Source of the DNA: Phoma sp. XZ068
Lineage: Eukaryota > Ascomycota > Dothideomycetes > Pleosporales > Didymellaceae
DNA: 64,000 nucleotides
Assembly (NCBI GenBank): GCA_004835665.1
Contig: RBKR01000002.1
Span: 1,674,001-1,738,000 of the forward strand
Direction: 5' to 3'
The notes under the pieces were generated by a model. That model made no database searches. It was given only the letters and a program-made list of their open reading frames with translations, and was not told where the DNA came from. Of this stretch, positions 1-11,730 are shown in pieces; the stretch's first letter is position 1; every line of letters begins with the position of its first letter. The translations under genes and the position numbers were made by a program.

Positions 1-1363
1 TCGAGTTCTCGTCAAGGAGCGTGAATAAGCCGAAGCCGACGATGACCAAGGCGAAGGTAAAGACGAGAATAGGTTTGTAACGGCCGGATTTGCTTAGTAG
101 CAGCCCGCCCATGATAGCGCCCGGCAGGAGTGCGAGGATGGTTGGGAGAAGATGAATGCCGGCATTGTAGGCACTCACGGCGAGAACGCCTTGGAAGTAC
201 ACTGGGAGGAAATAGAGTGCCCACATGGTGACGATGCCGTGGAGAAAGGTAACAAAGAAGATGGTGGAACTTATGGAATTGCCGAAGAGGTGGAGAGGCA
301 TGATAGGATTTGGCGTAAGGCGAGAATTGCCTTCGACCGCGACGAAGACTCCCATCGTGGCCAGGCCGACAATGAGCGGCACGAAGACCTGATAGGATGA
401 CCACGAGTAATGCCCTCCTGCCCATCCAAGGGCAATCAGCACCGGAACGGTGCCACCGATGAAGAGCATGTTCCCTAGCCAGTCGAGGCTCGACAACTTG
501 GTGGCCCACGTCTGGGATCTATCATACTTCACTCGCAAAAAGGCAATCAGCAGCGCAGTCGCAACACCACCGATGGGTAGACTCATGTAGAAAGCCCAAC
601 GCCAGGTGCTGTAGCTGACGAGCAGTCCACCAAAGAGAGGGCCAAGGGCGGCTCCAATGCCGACCATGCCAAACACAGCGCCCATGTAGGTGCCTCTCTC
701 GCGGAGCGGTACCAGATCACAGATGACGATCTCGCAGAGGACGCCGATGCCCGCGCCTCCAATCCCCTGTATGGCCCGCCCGGCAACCATCGCGGCCATG
801 TTGGTAGCACTGCACATGCTCGTCAGAAAGGCTCTGAGCTCTATGGGACATATTGGCCCGGTATAAAGAGAGCAGCAACTCACCTGCCACAAACACCGCT
901 TCCAATCATGAAAAGAACACCGGCTGTAATGAGGGGCCATCGGCGGCCAAACACGTTTGCAAGCTGTCCAAACATGGGCATAAGAGAAGTCCTACACAGA
1001 GTAAGTCGCCGCTTCGGTCAGACACATGAGCAACCATAGCCCTTGGCTCAGATTCGAGGCTGCTGCGTCTCTGTCGCGAGGACGGACGGGTGTGAAAGCT
1101 TACATGCACAAGAAGTATGCGTTAGAAACCCAGATGTATGTCTCGCCCCCACCCAAATCGGCAACAAGCGAGGGCATGACTGTCGAGGTGACTGTAGCTT
1201 CCAGAGACGTGACGAGGCTGATGAGAGAGAGGACAACAATGATGGCCCAGAACCTCGGCCCTTTCTCAAACTTGGGCGCGTTCATTTCCGTGGTTGCATC
1301 CTGGCCATCGACTGGGGCATCTTTAAACTCCCGAGGCAGAGCGGCCGCATCTTGTTGTGTCAT
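1..1363 (-). CDS. MFS multidrug-type transporter (5' part, cut by window edge)
   Basis: N-terminal half of a major facilitator superfamily drug:H+ antiporter of the 14-spanner type, a plasma-membrane exporter by family. Three exons join in frame: 1104-1363, 884-991 and 1-809 (continuing off the window), with GT-AG introns of 112 and 74 nt. The ATG at 1363 gives MTQQDAAALPREFKD. A hydrophilic tail is followed by TM1 (FWAIIVVLSLISLVTSLEAT), then MFGQLANVFGRRWPL, the classical loop 2-3 motif A (G-x-L-a-D/N-r-x-G-r-r), then the motif C-like segment GIGGAGIGVL and further membrane helices. The last third or so lies outside the window, so substrate and completeness cannot be judged. Many fungal family members sit in toxin or metabolite clusters, but no biosynthetic gene is visible next to this one. 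Confidence 0.85.
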
Positions 1364-1918
1364 TATGCGCAATGGTGCTGGTAGTGGTAGTAGGTGTGGC
1401 TAGTGTTATGGGGATAATAGGCAGGCCGTGCAGCCGATGCAAGGCCAAAGTCGTAACACCTGTAATTTTTCGCGAAAAATTGTAGGTACCTATCTGTCTA
1501 AGGCCGAATGGAGTCCGGTAGTTATGGGGCCACAATTCGTCTCTTTGAGTGACCGCCGCGGAGGGTTTCGCTGGAATATGCATGTCTGACCTCGGAGGGT
1601 TTTGATATCTTTCGTGGCTGACGTGACTAAAAGGTTCAATTGTGGAAACCAACGTAGCAAGATCAACCGTCCTTCTGAAGAGAGTGAATAGTTGTTCTGT
1701 AAGCATGCGATGAACGTTGGTGCTACCAAGGCATATGATCAACTGTATGGATCGCTGTTCGTCTTGGTAAGGATGTGGTGTTCGCAGTTTCATTGCGCTT
1801 GGATCTGACTTGGGTGCAGTGAGGCTCGTGATGATTTGTACTAAATGAAAACTCCTGATATGTAAAACGTCATCTCTATCCTAATTACGGTCTGTACCTG
1901 GCTGTGGTCTAGAAGCAT

Positions 1919-4900
1919 TTATCTCACACCACTGTCTCTGGCTATCGCATCGTCCGAAACACCTTCATGTACATCTTGCAGGTACTTGTCAAACTTGCTA
2001 GATACCTTGATAACGTGCTCGAGGTGGCGATACTTCATCTTCTCCTTCTTGAACTTGGCTAATTGTCTTGCCGTGGTTATCGCATTGCGAATTTGACGTC
2101 CGTTCATATCAATGGCTGCCAGATCACTGATATAGCCGTCGATATCGTCGAAGTCAATATCGATAGGCTCAATTTCTTTGAACAATTGAGTGTTAGGCTG
2201 CGCCGGTTGTTTTGGAGGCATACCGCTCATCTCCTGGAGACGGCTGAGGAAATTCTTCCAAATCTTCTTTCGTTGACGCTTGTCCAGATTCTCATAATGG
2301 AGGGACAGCTGGATACGGGACTTGAATGCTTCATCAAACGTGCCAACTCTGTTTGACGTCAAGATGAGAATGCCTTCGTAATACTCAAGCACTCTCAGAA
2401 ACACCGAGACAAGCGCATTGCGCTCTAGATCAGTAAGTGTTCTCTGCTCAAGAAAAACATCAGCTTCATCAAGAAGTACAACACATCCCCAGCTCTTACT
2501 AAGATGAAGCACGGATTCCAGGTATTTCTCGACCTCTTCCGGTTTTGTCCCAATGTCACCGCATGTGACTCTGAAAAGAGGCTTTTCGGCCATCTCGGCA
2601 ACACTTTCCGCTGTGAACGTCTTGCCAGTGCCGGGGCCGCCATGCAGGAGGATTATCAAACCATTCCCTTTACTCTCAATAATGTCGGTGCCTTGTTCCC
2701 GCGCTATTTGGTTGGTGACAAGCGCTTGGACAAGTTCTTTGGAGTCGTCGTCAATGACAAGGTGGGCAAAAGAATGCTTGTTCCAGGAGACATCTCGAAT
2801 CATATCGATTTCGAGATCCACTGTTGAAAATTAAGCACTGCTATGGTGGCACATGGTCTCAGAGATTGTGTCACATACCCCATTTCTTGCTGCGTAGATT
2901 GTACGCAGGAACTGTACCTGGAAATGCGTAAATTTCTGGACTTGTTGGCGGTTCATCAGCGTCCAAGGCGCTTGGATCCATCCTTGTCACCTTGGGGTCT
3001 TTGATGGATTTGTATTCGCGCTTGAAAGCGTAAGTGTTTGAATGGAGCTGCTGATACGTGTGGAAGTCCACCATGAATCGTTCTGCTGCCTACATTTCCA
3101 ACTTTAGCAAATTCTATTGTCGAGGGTCGAGGAGAGGTACAACTTACTCCGTATATCCCTTGTTTATCTTCGTATGAAATCAAACGCTGGTGTCTACAGC
3201 TCCAGAAGATCTTCCCTCGAGATTCCAATAACTGCCGAGTCTTCTCATTGGCGTATCTCAGTGGATAAGCATTCAACTGACAGATGGCTACCTGTTCATC
3301 TGCCTTTTCTACTGCAATTTCAATCTCAACGTATCGATGATCTTTGAAGAACGATCCATCGTACTTATATGCCCATGTTGGCATTGTCCACTTCCACACG
3401 CGCTTTGATCTTCCGGATTTGATCCGTTTCGCCCACGGGGAGCCAAGATCATCAACTCTGGTATGTAGCACAATACTTGAAGGACAGCCATCGGCTATAG
3501 AACCGTTCAGAGTCCCATCTTCACGGCCCGGCTTACTATTTAGGACAATAGCGTCTCCTCGTTTCATCAAGAACACCATTGTTTCAGAAGTGACAACACC
3601 TTTGGCCAGTTGCTTATCAACGCGGTGATATAACTCGCCGTAGTTGTGGTCAATCCATTCTGTTAATTTCCTCATGTGCTCCTCTTGCAGCAGAGAGAGC
3701 CCTTCAAACGCTTCCGGTGATTTGTTATGATACCAGAACAAATAAGGTGCTGAGATCGGTGCCATAGAGTCGAATTCTTCAGATTCCTCTCTGAAACCGG
3801 GAATTTTGGCCAGAAAAGCCTCCATTGCGTCTCTCATATCTGCAGACTCCAAACGGATTGTCTCTTCTCTCGGTTTTGGAGGAGAAGGAGTCCTTTTCTC
3901 TCGTCTCGCTCTCTGAATGTCTTTCTCTTGCGTGCCTGTAGAGTAGAATTTGCCAACAAGAAAGGCGGCATGCCTTCTTTGCTCTATATATACTTTTACA
4001 TCAGGTATTGGGAAGTGGGATTTCAAGACAATCTCACCACGAGGTCCCACTGCCCATATGGGTTCATCCTGATAGGCTAGTGGCGACGTATCTCGTTCAT
4101 TATGAATGAAGTAAACGGTTTCGTATCCGACTTCAATCCGCTTTGATTCCTTCAGACTCTTGTTCTCTGATTCAAGACGTGATATTCGGTTGAGGAGATG
4201 AGCAGCTGAAGCGAATCCATCGGCAGTCTCCCGGTCCTGAGAACCCAGACTAGCATCGCCTATCGGGCTTCCATTGGCAGGTCCTTGACTAGCCATCAAA
4301 TATTTGGTATCTAGCGTGGCAACATGCACCATACTGTCTGTAGACATGGCTCCAAAGGAATACGGTATCAGTGACTGGCTTTGGAGTAGCTCCGATTTAG
4401 GCGTCCGAGTCGAGGCAGAATATTGGGTGTATGGTGATCTAAAGAGGTACTCCAGAGGTGCTGGTGCGCCCGGGTGATGATTAGGGCCGGTAGTTGCGTT
4501 CATTAAAACAGGAGCGTCCCTTTTATCGTCCAGAGATGCGTGGAAGATCAATAGTAAATCCTTCTTGAAATTACTAGAGCTAGTCTGGTCTCTTGAAATG
4601 GTGACGTGGTTCCAGATAATTCCAAGGCTTTCGTCTGCGTTTTCTTCTTGGGCAACTACCAGATATTCTTCTTTGGGTGCTAGCAATTCTTTTACGGGAC
4701 CAAGAACTCGTGATTTCAAACGGTCGATATAACTTACTACGCCCCGCCGGGTTACATTTTTGGTCTGAGCGACGTCCTGGAACAAGTGAAGTTTGATGTC
4801 TTGTCTGATATCCTCCGGGAAAAAAAGTGAACCAGCTGTGATTTTCCCACGCAAGATATCGCACAATTCGTTGATTAAAGCAAGAAGATCTTCCAAAGTT

Positions 4901-5466
4901 ATATCATCGAGATGGCTTTCACTTGCTATGAGTGGCTTGTCATAGGCGCGGCTGAAGTAAACGTTGAACGTCCATTGAGAGAGAACACGGCTTATCCGTT
5001 CTAAAGCGCTCTGAACGACGGTTTGAAATTGGATCTTTAGCTTGAAGTAGTCGTCTTGTGGGGATAGTCCAGATGGCTGGTTATTGTTCGGCTCAGAATC
5101 AGGGACTAGATCTGGCAGCTTTTCGTCTATGAAATCTTCTCGAGTTTCTCTATTCAGGAGTTCAGAATCTTCGATATCTCCCGTTTCATTGGAGCCCTCA
5201 ATCTCGTCGGAGTCTCTGAGGTCCTTGATGACTCGATCTATTTCGCCCTTCAGAAATCGATCTACCGCCTTTAGATGACCATTAACGTCTTGTTTGTGAA
5301 GTAGGTCTAAAAGGTACTCAGTTTTGTCTTCCTGAGGTCTTGCGTGATGCGCGTGATGAGGAAAGAAGAACTCCAGTTTTGCGGCCGGGACTTTGACAGT
5401 GTCGTATATATCGCATGCAGAGGTCGGCGGAGAACCTATGCGACGAAGATTAAAATATATAGACAA
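1919..5466 (-). CDS. Large AAA-family ATPase (fungal DUF7025-type)
   Basis: Three exons join in frame: about 5466-3148, 3089-2879 and 2820-1919. The product is at least 1140 residues. The C-terminal third is a single AAA ATPase domain with Walker A GGPGTGKT, Walker B CVVLLDEADVF, a sensor-1 region ILILTSNRVGTFDEAF and the arginine-finger region KSRIQLSLHY. The long N-terminal region has acidic and charged stretches and a central domain like the DUF7025 region found in this fungal AAA group. Family members are generally uncharacterised and resemble single-ring AAA remodelers. The 5' end is unresolved: the frame stays open above 5466 with no in-frame ATG, so at least one short upstream exon is likely. 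The gene faces a DUF7708 gene across a short shared 5' region. Confidence 0.8.
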
Positions 5467-5831
5467 TCTGTACGCGCCAAGCCTGCGGGGTTATCGAAGT
5501 CTGCAGTGTATATGTTGGGGCCAAAGGATTGAGTGGCTTAGAGTGATTGATATTATTCGCAGGTGTCGGCACACTCAACCGTGTCCATGCACATAATGCG
5601 CTTACAGGGCATTGATGTGCTGCAATGCGTCCAGATCGTACAGAAAGCTCACATTTGACCGGTTTTTGGGCTTACCAATAGAGCAGTGACACGTAAACAG
5701 GATCAAGAACGACCAAGGCTGAACCTGCTGCAGCCTGTTCCAAAACTACCGAGGTTCTGATCGCGGCTGACGACTATACTTTGCGCAACACCGGCTGGGA
5801 GTTTCATAATTCAGGTTTGCCGAGTCTCTCC
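5467..5831. promoter_or_regulatory. Shared 5' region of the AAA ATPase and DUF7708 genes
   Basis: About 365 bp between two divergent genes. It must contain both promoters and probably the unassigned first exon of the AAA gene: a minus-strand reading frame without ATG continues to about 5530. No convincing TATA box or known operator was recognised. Confidence 0.4.
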
Positions 5832-7682
5832 ATGTCTCAAGGCTTTAGTTTCAGTGAGTGGTATGAGAGACCTGCAAATGCAGTCGGAAGGTATTATGCA
5901 CTAAACATCATGTTGAACTTGTGGCTAAAACAGGAGCAGCTGGTCGAACACCGTTGCTGAGGATGCATTTCAAGCTGCGAAAACGAAATTTACATCTGAT
6001 TCAACGAAAGCATCGCAGAAAGTGGCCTTCGCTCATTCTGCGTCTAGACTGGAGGACGTCGCAACCGTTGTCCAAGAGGCTATGAAGAAGTACAGTGCCT
6101 CTCGTAGCGTCAATGAATCCCAAATATGGCTGGTCAAGCTCTCACAACGAATACATTATTATGGCGGGGTCCTTGATGTATTTGCCCAACATCATCCAGA
6201 GTATGTGGCTTTGGCATGGGGGTCAATGAAGTTTCTTCTCATGGTTGGTTCCACAAGGCGACGGCTACCAGAAGGCGAGCTAACAGACACACAGGCAGTC
6301 TTAAACCACGAGAATGTAATCACCACTCTAGCTAAAGCCATGGCAGAGATTGCTTGGAATCTTCCTCGAGTCCAACTTCACTCGCTTCTGTACCCTACTG
6401 ATCGAATGAAGGAAGCTGTAACGAACCTGTACGCGTGTATCCTTAAATTTCTAATGCGTGCTCGCAGCTGGTACGAGCAAGGAAAACTTCAACGTTTCAT
6501 ACACAGCATCACAAAGCCTGTTGAGCTTCGCTACCGCGACTTGCTCGACGAGATCACCAGTAACACACTTATCGTTGATAACCTAGCTAATTCCGGGTTA
6601 CAAGCAGAGATGAGAGACCTACATCAAAAAGTTACCAACTCACTAACAGAGAACCGGGACATGCGGCAACAGCTAGACGATTCAATTGCCCTAAACAGGG
6701 ATATGAAACACAAGGTCGAAATGCTGGTTACATTCATGGAAGGTATGAAGGTCACAATGTCATGTAAGTGGCCTCAGCATAGCGACTGATGTATTGGAGA
6801 CTGATATATGAAGCTCACTTGAATGTGTCACTTGATACGAACCATCGTGTCACAGATTTGCAGTACAGGCTCAGCATGGCTGCCCTGCCGGACGTCCCGG
6901 TACTAGAACCCGAGAAGTCATACCAATATCAGCGCACTCTCAAACGGCAAAGAGCATTCGCTGCCACTACCTATGTCATTTCGAACAGCTTCTGGCGATC
7001 TCAAAGGTTGCAAAACTGGTCATCTATAAACGGCTCTGCTATGACTGTGGTCGCTGGGGGGTTCCAGACCCGTTTTACGTTGAGAGACATGTGCATTGAC
7101 ATCATCGAACAACTTTACGACGCGAAGATACCAGTTCTGTTTGCATTGCGAGTGCAGCAAACAAGCGGTGACTCAATTGAAAAGATATCTGCAACCGATG
7201 TACTGAAGTCGCTGTCACGACAAATTATGGAAATACAAAAGGAGCTGCAAACCGAAAAGTCCTTGGCTGGAACTCACGCAAAATTCGACGAGGCTGTTAC
7301 GGAAGTGGACTGGTTTAGAGTCTTGGAGGCTTTACTGGCTGGTATAAGAGGTTCAATCTATATCATCCTTGACCTAGGAATACTACCTTACGACTCAAGT
7401 CTCTTGGAAGGATTCTCATGGACACAAGCCTTCCAGCGCTTCTTTGAAACTCTTTCTGAGCGAGGCTCTTCGGCAAAAGTCAAAGTGCTACTCGTCAATT
7501 ACGGTATCCTTCCGTTTCGACTGACCGTGGAGGAACGTGCGACGCTCGTGGCCACTGTGAAAGCACAGCTTGTCACAGCCCGTCAGCGGAAAGCGGGAAG
7601 GGCCCCGCGGGTGCAACAGAATAATTACCGGTTGAAAGATTTGGGGAGAATGTCTTCACGGAGTAGGCTAGAAACGAAATGA
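5832..7682 (+). CDS. DUF7708-type fungal protein
   Basis: Three exons 5832-5890, 5934-6763 and 6856-7682 join exactly in frame to give 571 residues. The first ATG yields MSQGFSFSEWYERPANAVGR. Residues about 20-230 match the DUF7708 type by eye, with the segments IHYYGGVLDVFAQHHPEYVA and WGSMKFLLMV. This helical domain is common at the N-terminus of fungal STAND/NLR-like proteins. A predicted coiled coil follows (about 225-290, rich in NRDM repeats). The C-terminal half resembles the non-NTPase extension of this family (GGFQTRFTLRDMCIDIIEQL, IPVLFALRVQQ). No Walker A motif, NACHT, ankyrin or WD repeat is visible, so it is a short member without the NTPase core. The role is unknown; a link to heterokaryon incompatibility or NLR-like pathways is only a family-level guess. 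Confidence 0.75.
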
Positions 7683-8429
7683 TCGCGTTATCATGTCTTC
7701 TAGGATCGTGCGCAAAAGGGATCGAGAAGGACACAACCGGCCACTAAAATTGGCATCGGTAATCTGTTGAGTTTCACAGTGTGACTATCGTAAACTCGCT
7801 GTCATTCCTTTCACTAACGAACAAGCATTTTGCTCAGCATAGAAAGACGATAATGGCTAATAACTACTGCGCAACATCTTGCAACACCCTCTGTTGACCA
7901 GCGCGAAAGCTTACCGTAACAGGAATTCGAAGTCACCAACGTCGGTGTGGCAGGTAGAGCCTCCAGCACCTCAAACACCACCTGCAAGCACCAGAACTAT
8001 CCCTTGGGCGAGTACCGTTGAGAAAAATTCTCGAGGAGCACAAGAAAACGCATCAGACCTCACGATGTTGAGGCTCAAGTAATCCACCCAACAAGGCAAG
8101 CGTAGCCTCCATTGCCTATTCGGGCCATCCGGCAACGCGGGGACCTGCCCAAGCTACCCCTCACGCTCATGTCAACAACCCCACCCTCCTGTCAGGCACA
8201 ACCGGAAGCGCCCCGTGTGAACGCGCGCCGGAGTCTAGGTCGCGCGATCGAGGGTCCTCCAACGTTCATAGAAGAATTGAAAGATGACCTGATCCCTCAA
8301 TCCACGTTCCACTTCGCAATTGTGACTTCCACTACTAACTCAGGGATTCGGAGAGCAGCCAATTGCTCCCTGCAGATCGTTATGTCGTGTGAGATGCTTC
8401 CCCGGAGTCAAGACGATGCGCGAGAGTAG
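7683..8429. other. Intergenic, no gene recognised
   Basis: Between the DUF7708 gene and the dihydroxyacetone kinase start. A 105-codon open frame at 8112-8429 ends just before the kinase ATG, but it begins with a poor context and has no recognisable sequence. The second half probably holds the kinase promoter and leader. Confidence 0.4.
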
Positions 8430-10399
8430 ATGGCTAATCATTCATACACAGCTAAACACTTCATCCACGACCCAACGCACCTCGTTCACACCGCGCTGCT
8501 TAGCATCCCGCACACCAACCCCGCCGTGCGCTGCGACATTGAGAATAAAATCATCTACACCAAGAATGCCAAATCTCAGGTTCCTTGCCCGTTTCACAAT
8601 CGATGCAGTCCAGCAGCTGACTCCACCAGGTCTCCGTCGTCTCTGGTGGCGGTTCGGGCCACGAGCCGTCTTTCAGTTCTTTCGTTGGCCCTGGGCTCCT
8701 CTCCGGCGCTGTGGCGGGCACGATCTTTGCGTCGCCCAGTGCGGAGCAAGTTCGCCGATGCATTCTCCACCGTGTGAGTAAGGAGAAGGGTGTGCTGGTT
8801 GTGGTGATGAACTACACGGGAGATGTGCTGAATTTCGGTATGGCGGTTGAAAAGGCCCGGGCCGCGGGGATAGAGGTCGATATGGTTGTCGTGGGGGATG
8901 ATGCAGGAGTTGGGAGGGCGAAAGGGGGAAAGGTGGGCAGGAGGGGGATTGCGGGGACGGTGCTGGTGCAGAAGATCGCTGGTGCGCTGGCAGCGAGAGG
9001 GTATGTTTTATCCCCGAGATATGGAGTCTGGGAAGTGCTGACATTGTGTAGGGCGAGTTTGAAAGATGTCACGAGGGTCGCGCAGATTGTTGCTGATAAC
9101 ACCGTCTCCATTGGGTCGTCGTTGTCGCACGTACATGTACCCGGTCGTAGAGAACCTGAGGATGATGAGCTGAAAGAGGGCGAGGTCGAGATTGGCATGG
9201 GCATCCATAACGAAGCTGGATCTGAGAGGAAGTCGACTGATCTACCAGGGTTGGTAAAGACTATGCTCGAGCATTGCTTGAACACCGCAGACCAAGACCG
9301 CAGCTTCTCAAGCATTACTGAGACAGACGAGGTTGTACTTCTGGTCAATAACCTCGGCGGTGTCAGCCCGCTTGAGCTGGGAGGTATTACAAATGAAGTT
9401 GTCGAGCAGCTGGAGGGTACCTTCAAGATCAAGCCTGTTCGGATACTGTCAGGGACGTTCATGACCAGTCTGAACGGTCTGGGCTTCAGCATCAGTCTGC
9501 TAAAGCTAGCTGACCTGCAGCTTGGCGGCGGTCCGTCATTCCTGGAGCTACTGGATGCACCCGCCGAGGCAAGTGGCTGGTCTGCAGCCGTTAGCAGCGG
9601 CACCTGGCAAAAGCGAGGACAGGCCGCAGAGGAAGAAAAACACACAGATGCTGAGGAGATCCAGCCAAGCACACTGAGGGGTGAGTCAAAAGGTGGCAAT
9701 GTTCAAGATACTAGCGCTAACCATGTCAGTTGACCCTACACAAGCCCAGTCAACATTAAAGACGGCATTAGAGCGACTCATTTCGGTCGAGCCTGACGTC
9801 ACGAAATACGACACAATCGTTGGCGACGGAGACTGCGGTATTGGCTTGAAGCGTGGCGCGGAGTGTAGGTTCTTCATCACGTGGTCTGTTGCCTACACTG
9901 ACACATTACAGCGATCCTCAAGATGCTGGAAACAGCAAAGAGCACAGATGATGTCCTGATTCTCCTTAATAACATTATCCAAGTGGTCGAGGTATCCATG
10001 GACGGAACGTCTGGTGCCATTTATGCCATCTTTTTGAATGCGCTCGCCCACGGACTGCGCCAAAACGCGCCCTCGTCCCCAGCACCAGTTACTCCCGAGA
10101 TCTGGGCCAAAGCCCTGGACTCATCTCTCAAAGCGCTGGGCAAGTACACGCCCGCTCAGCCTGGAGACCGGACATTGATTGATGCTTTGTATCCGTTCGT
10201 CCAAACGCTGTTGAAGACGGGACGTATCGACGAGGCTGCGGCAGCCGCGCAGAAGGGCGCGCAAGGAACAAAGGGCATGAAGGCGAGCTTAGGCAGGACC
10301 GTATACGTAGGAGGCCAGGGGTTCCAGGAGGTTCCAGATCCCGGTGCCCATGGCCTCGCTGAACTGCTGCTGGGCCTGAGTGAGGGATTGAAGAAGTAA
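8430..10399 (+). CDS. DAK1: Dihydroxyacetone kinase
   Basis: ATP-dependent phosphorylation of dihydroxyacetone (and glyceraldehyde) to the triose phosphate, in the cytosolic glycerol and DHA detoxification route. Five exons 8430-8579, 8630-9000, 9052-9680, 9730-9864 and 9912-10399 join in frame to 590 residues, the usual length of single-chain DAK. The N-terminal DhaK domain shows KHFIHDPTHLV, the rebuilt SGGGSGHEPSF loop across intron 1, MNYTGDVLNFGMA, and SLSHVHVPG with the histidine that binds DHA covalently. The C-terminal DhaL domain shows GDGDCGIGLKRGA, with Asp residues that bind Mg-ATP, and MDGTSGAIYAIFLNAL. Introns are 49-51 nt. Intron 1 has an unusual GTTCCT donor, but its removal restores the glycine-rich loop exactly. 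Function is assigned with confidence; the yeast DAK1/DAK2 distinction cannot be made. Confidence 0.93.
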
Positions 10400-10541
10400 A
10401 GGTGGAGGGTATCGCTTGATTGATTCGTTCGGTGGTGCTCGCTGGCGGTGCGATCGATATGTAACTTTTAATGCATTCCAAACTCCAAGATGGCCATCGA
10501 GGTCGTAGCCCAAATCTGCCACCGCCGTGCCCCCAACGCGC

Positions 10542-11045
10542 TTAAGACAACAGAACAAGAATAACTGAATCGCCACGGAGGAAACTGCAAACGTTAGTAA
10601 CCTATGTGAAGGTGGTGGGGCATGACGTACAGCTTCGAGATGAAACGGTCCTTGTTGACCTTCCTTCCCTGAGCGCCGTTTGCTAACCGGGGGGTCTCAG
10701 TCCACATCTCTTTTGCGTTCTCGAGGACCATGTTGCAGTGACGGTCGAAAGCCTTGACGCGGGCGAGGATCTTGCGGTTGTTTCGGCACGAAATCAGGAC
10801 TTGTGTGCGCGAGCGGACGGCGGTCTGGAGGATAGAGAGAGGTCCGGTGGTGAGCTCGTGCTCCTCGACCTGGGCAACTTCGTACTCGCTGCATATCTGT
10901 CAGTATCTCGTGGATGGGTCAAGGCGCAGCGGGGTGTACGTACGTCAATTCAGAACGGGGCTTCGCGAGAAGCTCTCTGTGATGAGTTAGCACATGCAGG
11001 TTGGATGGGGGACGAATGTACGCACTGGACCTTTGCGTCAACCAT
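10542..11045 (-). CDS. SMD2: Small nuclear ribonucleoprotein Sm D2
   Basis: Core Sm-ring protein of the U1, U2, U4 and U5 snRNPs, acting in nuclear pre-mRNA splicing. Four exons, 11045-11026 (20 nt), 10976-10944 (33 nt), 10888-10631 and 10584-10542, join to 117 residues, typical of SmD2. The Sm1 motif is seen in TGPLSILQTAVRS and VLISCRNNRKILARVKAFD, followed by HCNMVLENAKEMWTE. The Sm2 motif FLRGDSVILVL is encoded by the last exon; its intron has a perfect TACTAAC branch site. The two tiny first exons are the odd feature: MVDAKVQ is joined to ELLAKPRSELT before the conserved fold. The gene is divergent from the Ams2-like regulator, about 690 bp apart. Confidence 0.95.
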
Positions 11046-11730
11046 CTTGTCGAGCTATGAGGGCGTGTGAAGGATATGCGATGTAGATGCGGCGACCGAA
11101 GCTTGGGGTTTGTTAGCTGGTGCTGGTGCAGCTTCTGCTCGTAGAGAGCAGCAGTGTGCCGGTCGCAGAGGTGTCGCAAAGACCTGAAGCCTAGCGCACG
11201 TGACGCACAGACGGGACGAGGGGGGCTGACCAGCTATGTATGAGCAGAACACCACGGCAACGCGCTTGGATGGAGTCGTTTCGGCGGTTGTAGGCGTCAG
11301 GCAAGAAGTTGAAGTCCGCTAGCTTGGACGCAAAGACGATAGTGGAGGCGTTAGTCAGCGAGGCCGGCCAATCAACGCGTCGCGCCTCACCGCGCTCGTG
11401 CGGCTGCTGCAAGAACCACCACAAGGTCATCTCGACGCTCTCACGCCGCGAGTCTTTATTCCTACGCGTGCGGATGCCTGTTGGAGCTTCCCCAGACGCA
11501 GAGCATCATATACAGACCTTTACGACCCCTCTACGACATTATTATTACGTCTTCACGAGCTTCTTTCGCGTTGCGCGGTTCACGTCGCGTGCTCGAGCAA
11601 TGATCGCCCAACCTCGCGTTCTCTAGTGTGGATCCCGCGATCTCGAATTCCACCCCTTCATAACGCGCCTTCGACCTCTCACCTTCTCCACCACACGGCC
11701 AGCCTGCCCTCGGTCAACGCCTAGGCAGCC
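11046..11730. promoter_or_regulatory. Divergent promoter with CCAAT-MCB composite
   Basis: Region between SMD2 (minus) and the Ams2-like gene (plus). It contains CCAATCAACGCGT at 11368-11380, a CCAAT box directly joined to an ACGCGT MluI cell-cycle box, and a second ACGCGT at 11464-11469. MCB elements are the binding sites of MBF, which drives G1/S genes in fungi. The 5' leader towards 11731 is pyrimidine-rich. No TATA box was recognised. Confidence 0.5.

Noticed and set aside
2354..2361. TGACGTCA CRE word
   Set aside because: It lies inside the coding exon of the AAA ATPase domain, so a regulatory role is unlikely.
8112..8429. 105-codon frame ending immediately before the dihydroxyacetone kinase ATG
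   Set aside because: No recognisable motif, and its position fits the kinase leader.
8812..9699. 295-codon minus-strand frame
   Set aside because: Exact shadow of the dihydroxyacetone kinase coding exons, with low-complexity Ser/Pro content.
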